Below, piece after piece: positions 33,348 through 33,554 of a stretch of 33,554 nt of DNA; the stretch's first letter is position 1, and each line of letters starts with the position of its first letter. The translations under genes and the position numbers were made by a program. Where the stretch lies: positions 1-33,554 of the forward strand of contig JACPGM010000056.1 in NCBI GenBank assembly GCA_016188985.1. Direction: 5' to 3'. Origin of the DNA: Lentisphaerota bacterium (GTDB lineage: Bacteria; Verrucomicrobiota; Kiritimatiellia; JAAZAB01). The notes under the pieces are model-generated. The model made no database searches. It worked only from the letters and a program-made list of their open reading frames with translations, and was not told the DNA's origin.

Positions 33348-33554
33348 TTCTGAAGATATGACCCTTATTCATGGTCCCATACGCAATATTAAGCCACTGG
33401 ATGGCCGCACTGCAATTCGCTTCCGGCGTCTGGATCAGCACATGATAATGATTAATCATCGCTACATACGCCATTACCTTAACACGAAACCTTTCGCTCA
33501 TTTCGCCTAACAATTCCTCAAAATGCTCGCCGTCCCGGTCATCATGGAATATCA
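33340..33554 (-). pseudogene. RAYT-type (Y1, IS200-like) transposase fragment with H-x-H motif
   Basis: Reading from the right edge the minus-strand frame gives FHDDRDGEHFEELLGEMSER, then AYVAMINHYHVLIQTPEANC and SAAIQWLNIAYG. NHYHVLIQTPE is the HUH metal motif of the REP-associated tyrosine transposase family. The frame stops after GHIFRSR, where a palindromic element begins; in intact members the catalytic Tyr lies further on, so this copy is inactive. The N-terminus lies outside the window. Confidence 0.85.

Overview
The window is GC-rich bacterial chromosome carrying about 24 protein genes, one clear tRNA, one odd tRNA-like locus, and an unusual load of intergenic inverted-repeat elements. 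Gene content points to the PVC superphylum, most likely a Kiritimatiellota/Lentisphaerota/Verrucomicrobiota-like lineage. This rests on three uroporphyrinogen-decarboxylase-family methyltransferase-like genes, a giant secreted protein with a choice-of-anchor-Q-like segment, Ig-like and FG-GAP-like repeats, a pteridine-reductase-like SDR near folB, and a RAYT-type transposase remnant. That placement is inference from gene content only; no rRNA or other decisive marker is present.

Layout. At 1-5635 there is the end of an unrecognised gene, a convergent UroD-family gene and a 1381-residue exported repeat protein. From 5923 to 14105 come clpB, an Hsp20 gene with an apparent internal in-frame deletion, a small membrane protein, a PHP-domain protein, pcm, a small outer-membrane-barrel-like protein and a YdjM-like membrane protein. 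At 14262-16630 two further UroD-family genes overlap by 4 nt. At 17288-17926 an ArsR-like regulator is bracketed by two perfect palindromes with the same core. From 26214 down to 17985 a minus-strand run carries an MFS transporter, ftsQ, ftsA, ftsZ, a family 2 glycosyltransferase, a PTR1/FolM-like SDR, an RDD membrane protein and folB. This run couples divisome genes to cell-envelope and pterin genes and has no mur genes. At 26547-27426 there is a PGPGW-like membrane protein and a YafQ/DinJ-type toxin-antitoxin pair, followed by tRNA-Val(GAC) and a 105-nt tRNA-like sequence. At 28020-30083 there is an exported DUF4139 protein. At 30531-31254 lies an MNT/HEPN pair, then a Gfo/Idh/MocA oxidoreductase, and at the right edge RAYT transposase fragments split by a palindromic insertion.

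The most distinctive signal is not a protein system but the repeat landscape. Nearly every large gap holds a 60-280 bp inverted-repeat element from one of several families. One sits exactly at the ftsZ stop codon with 5-bp flanking direct repeats and folds on paper into a three-way, cloverleaf-like structure. Two copies of another lie immediately upstream of clpB and ftsA. Several sequence-unrelated families share one design: arms made of 8-10 nt tandem units that are mirrored in the opposite arm. I read these as non-autonomous mobile elements. The RAYT remnant shows that a relevant transposase class has been present here, but a link is inference.
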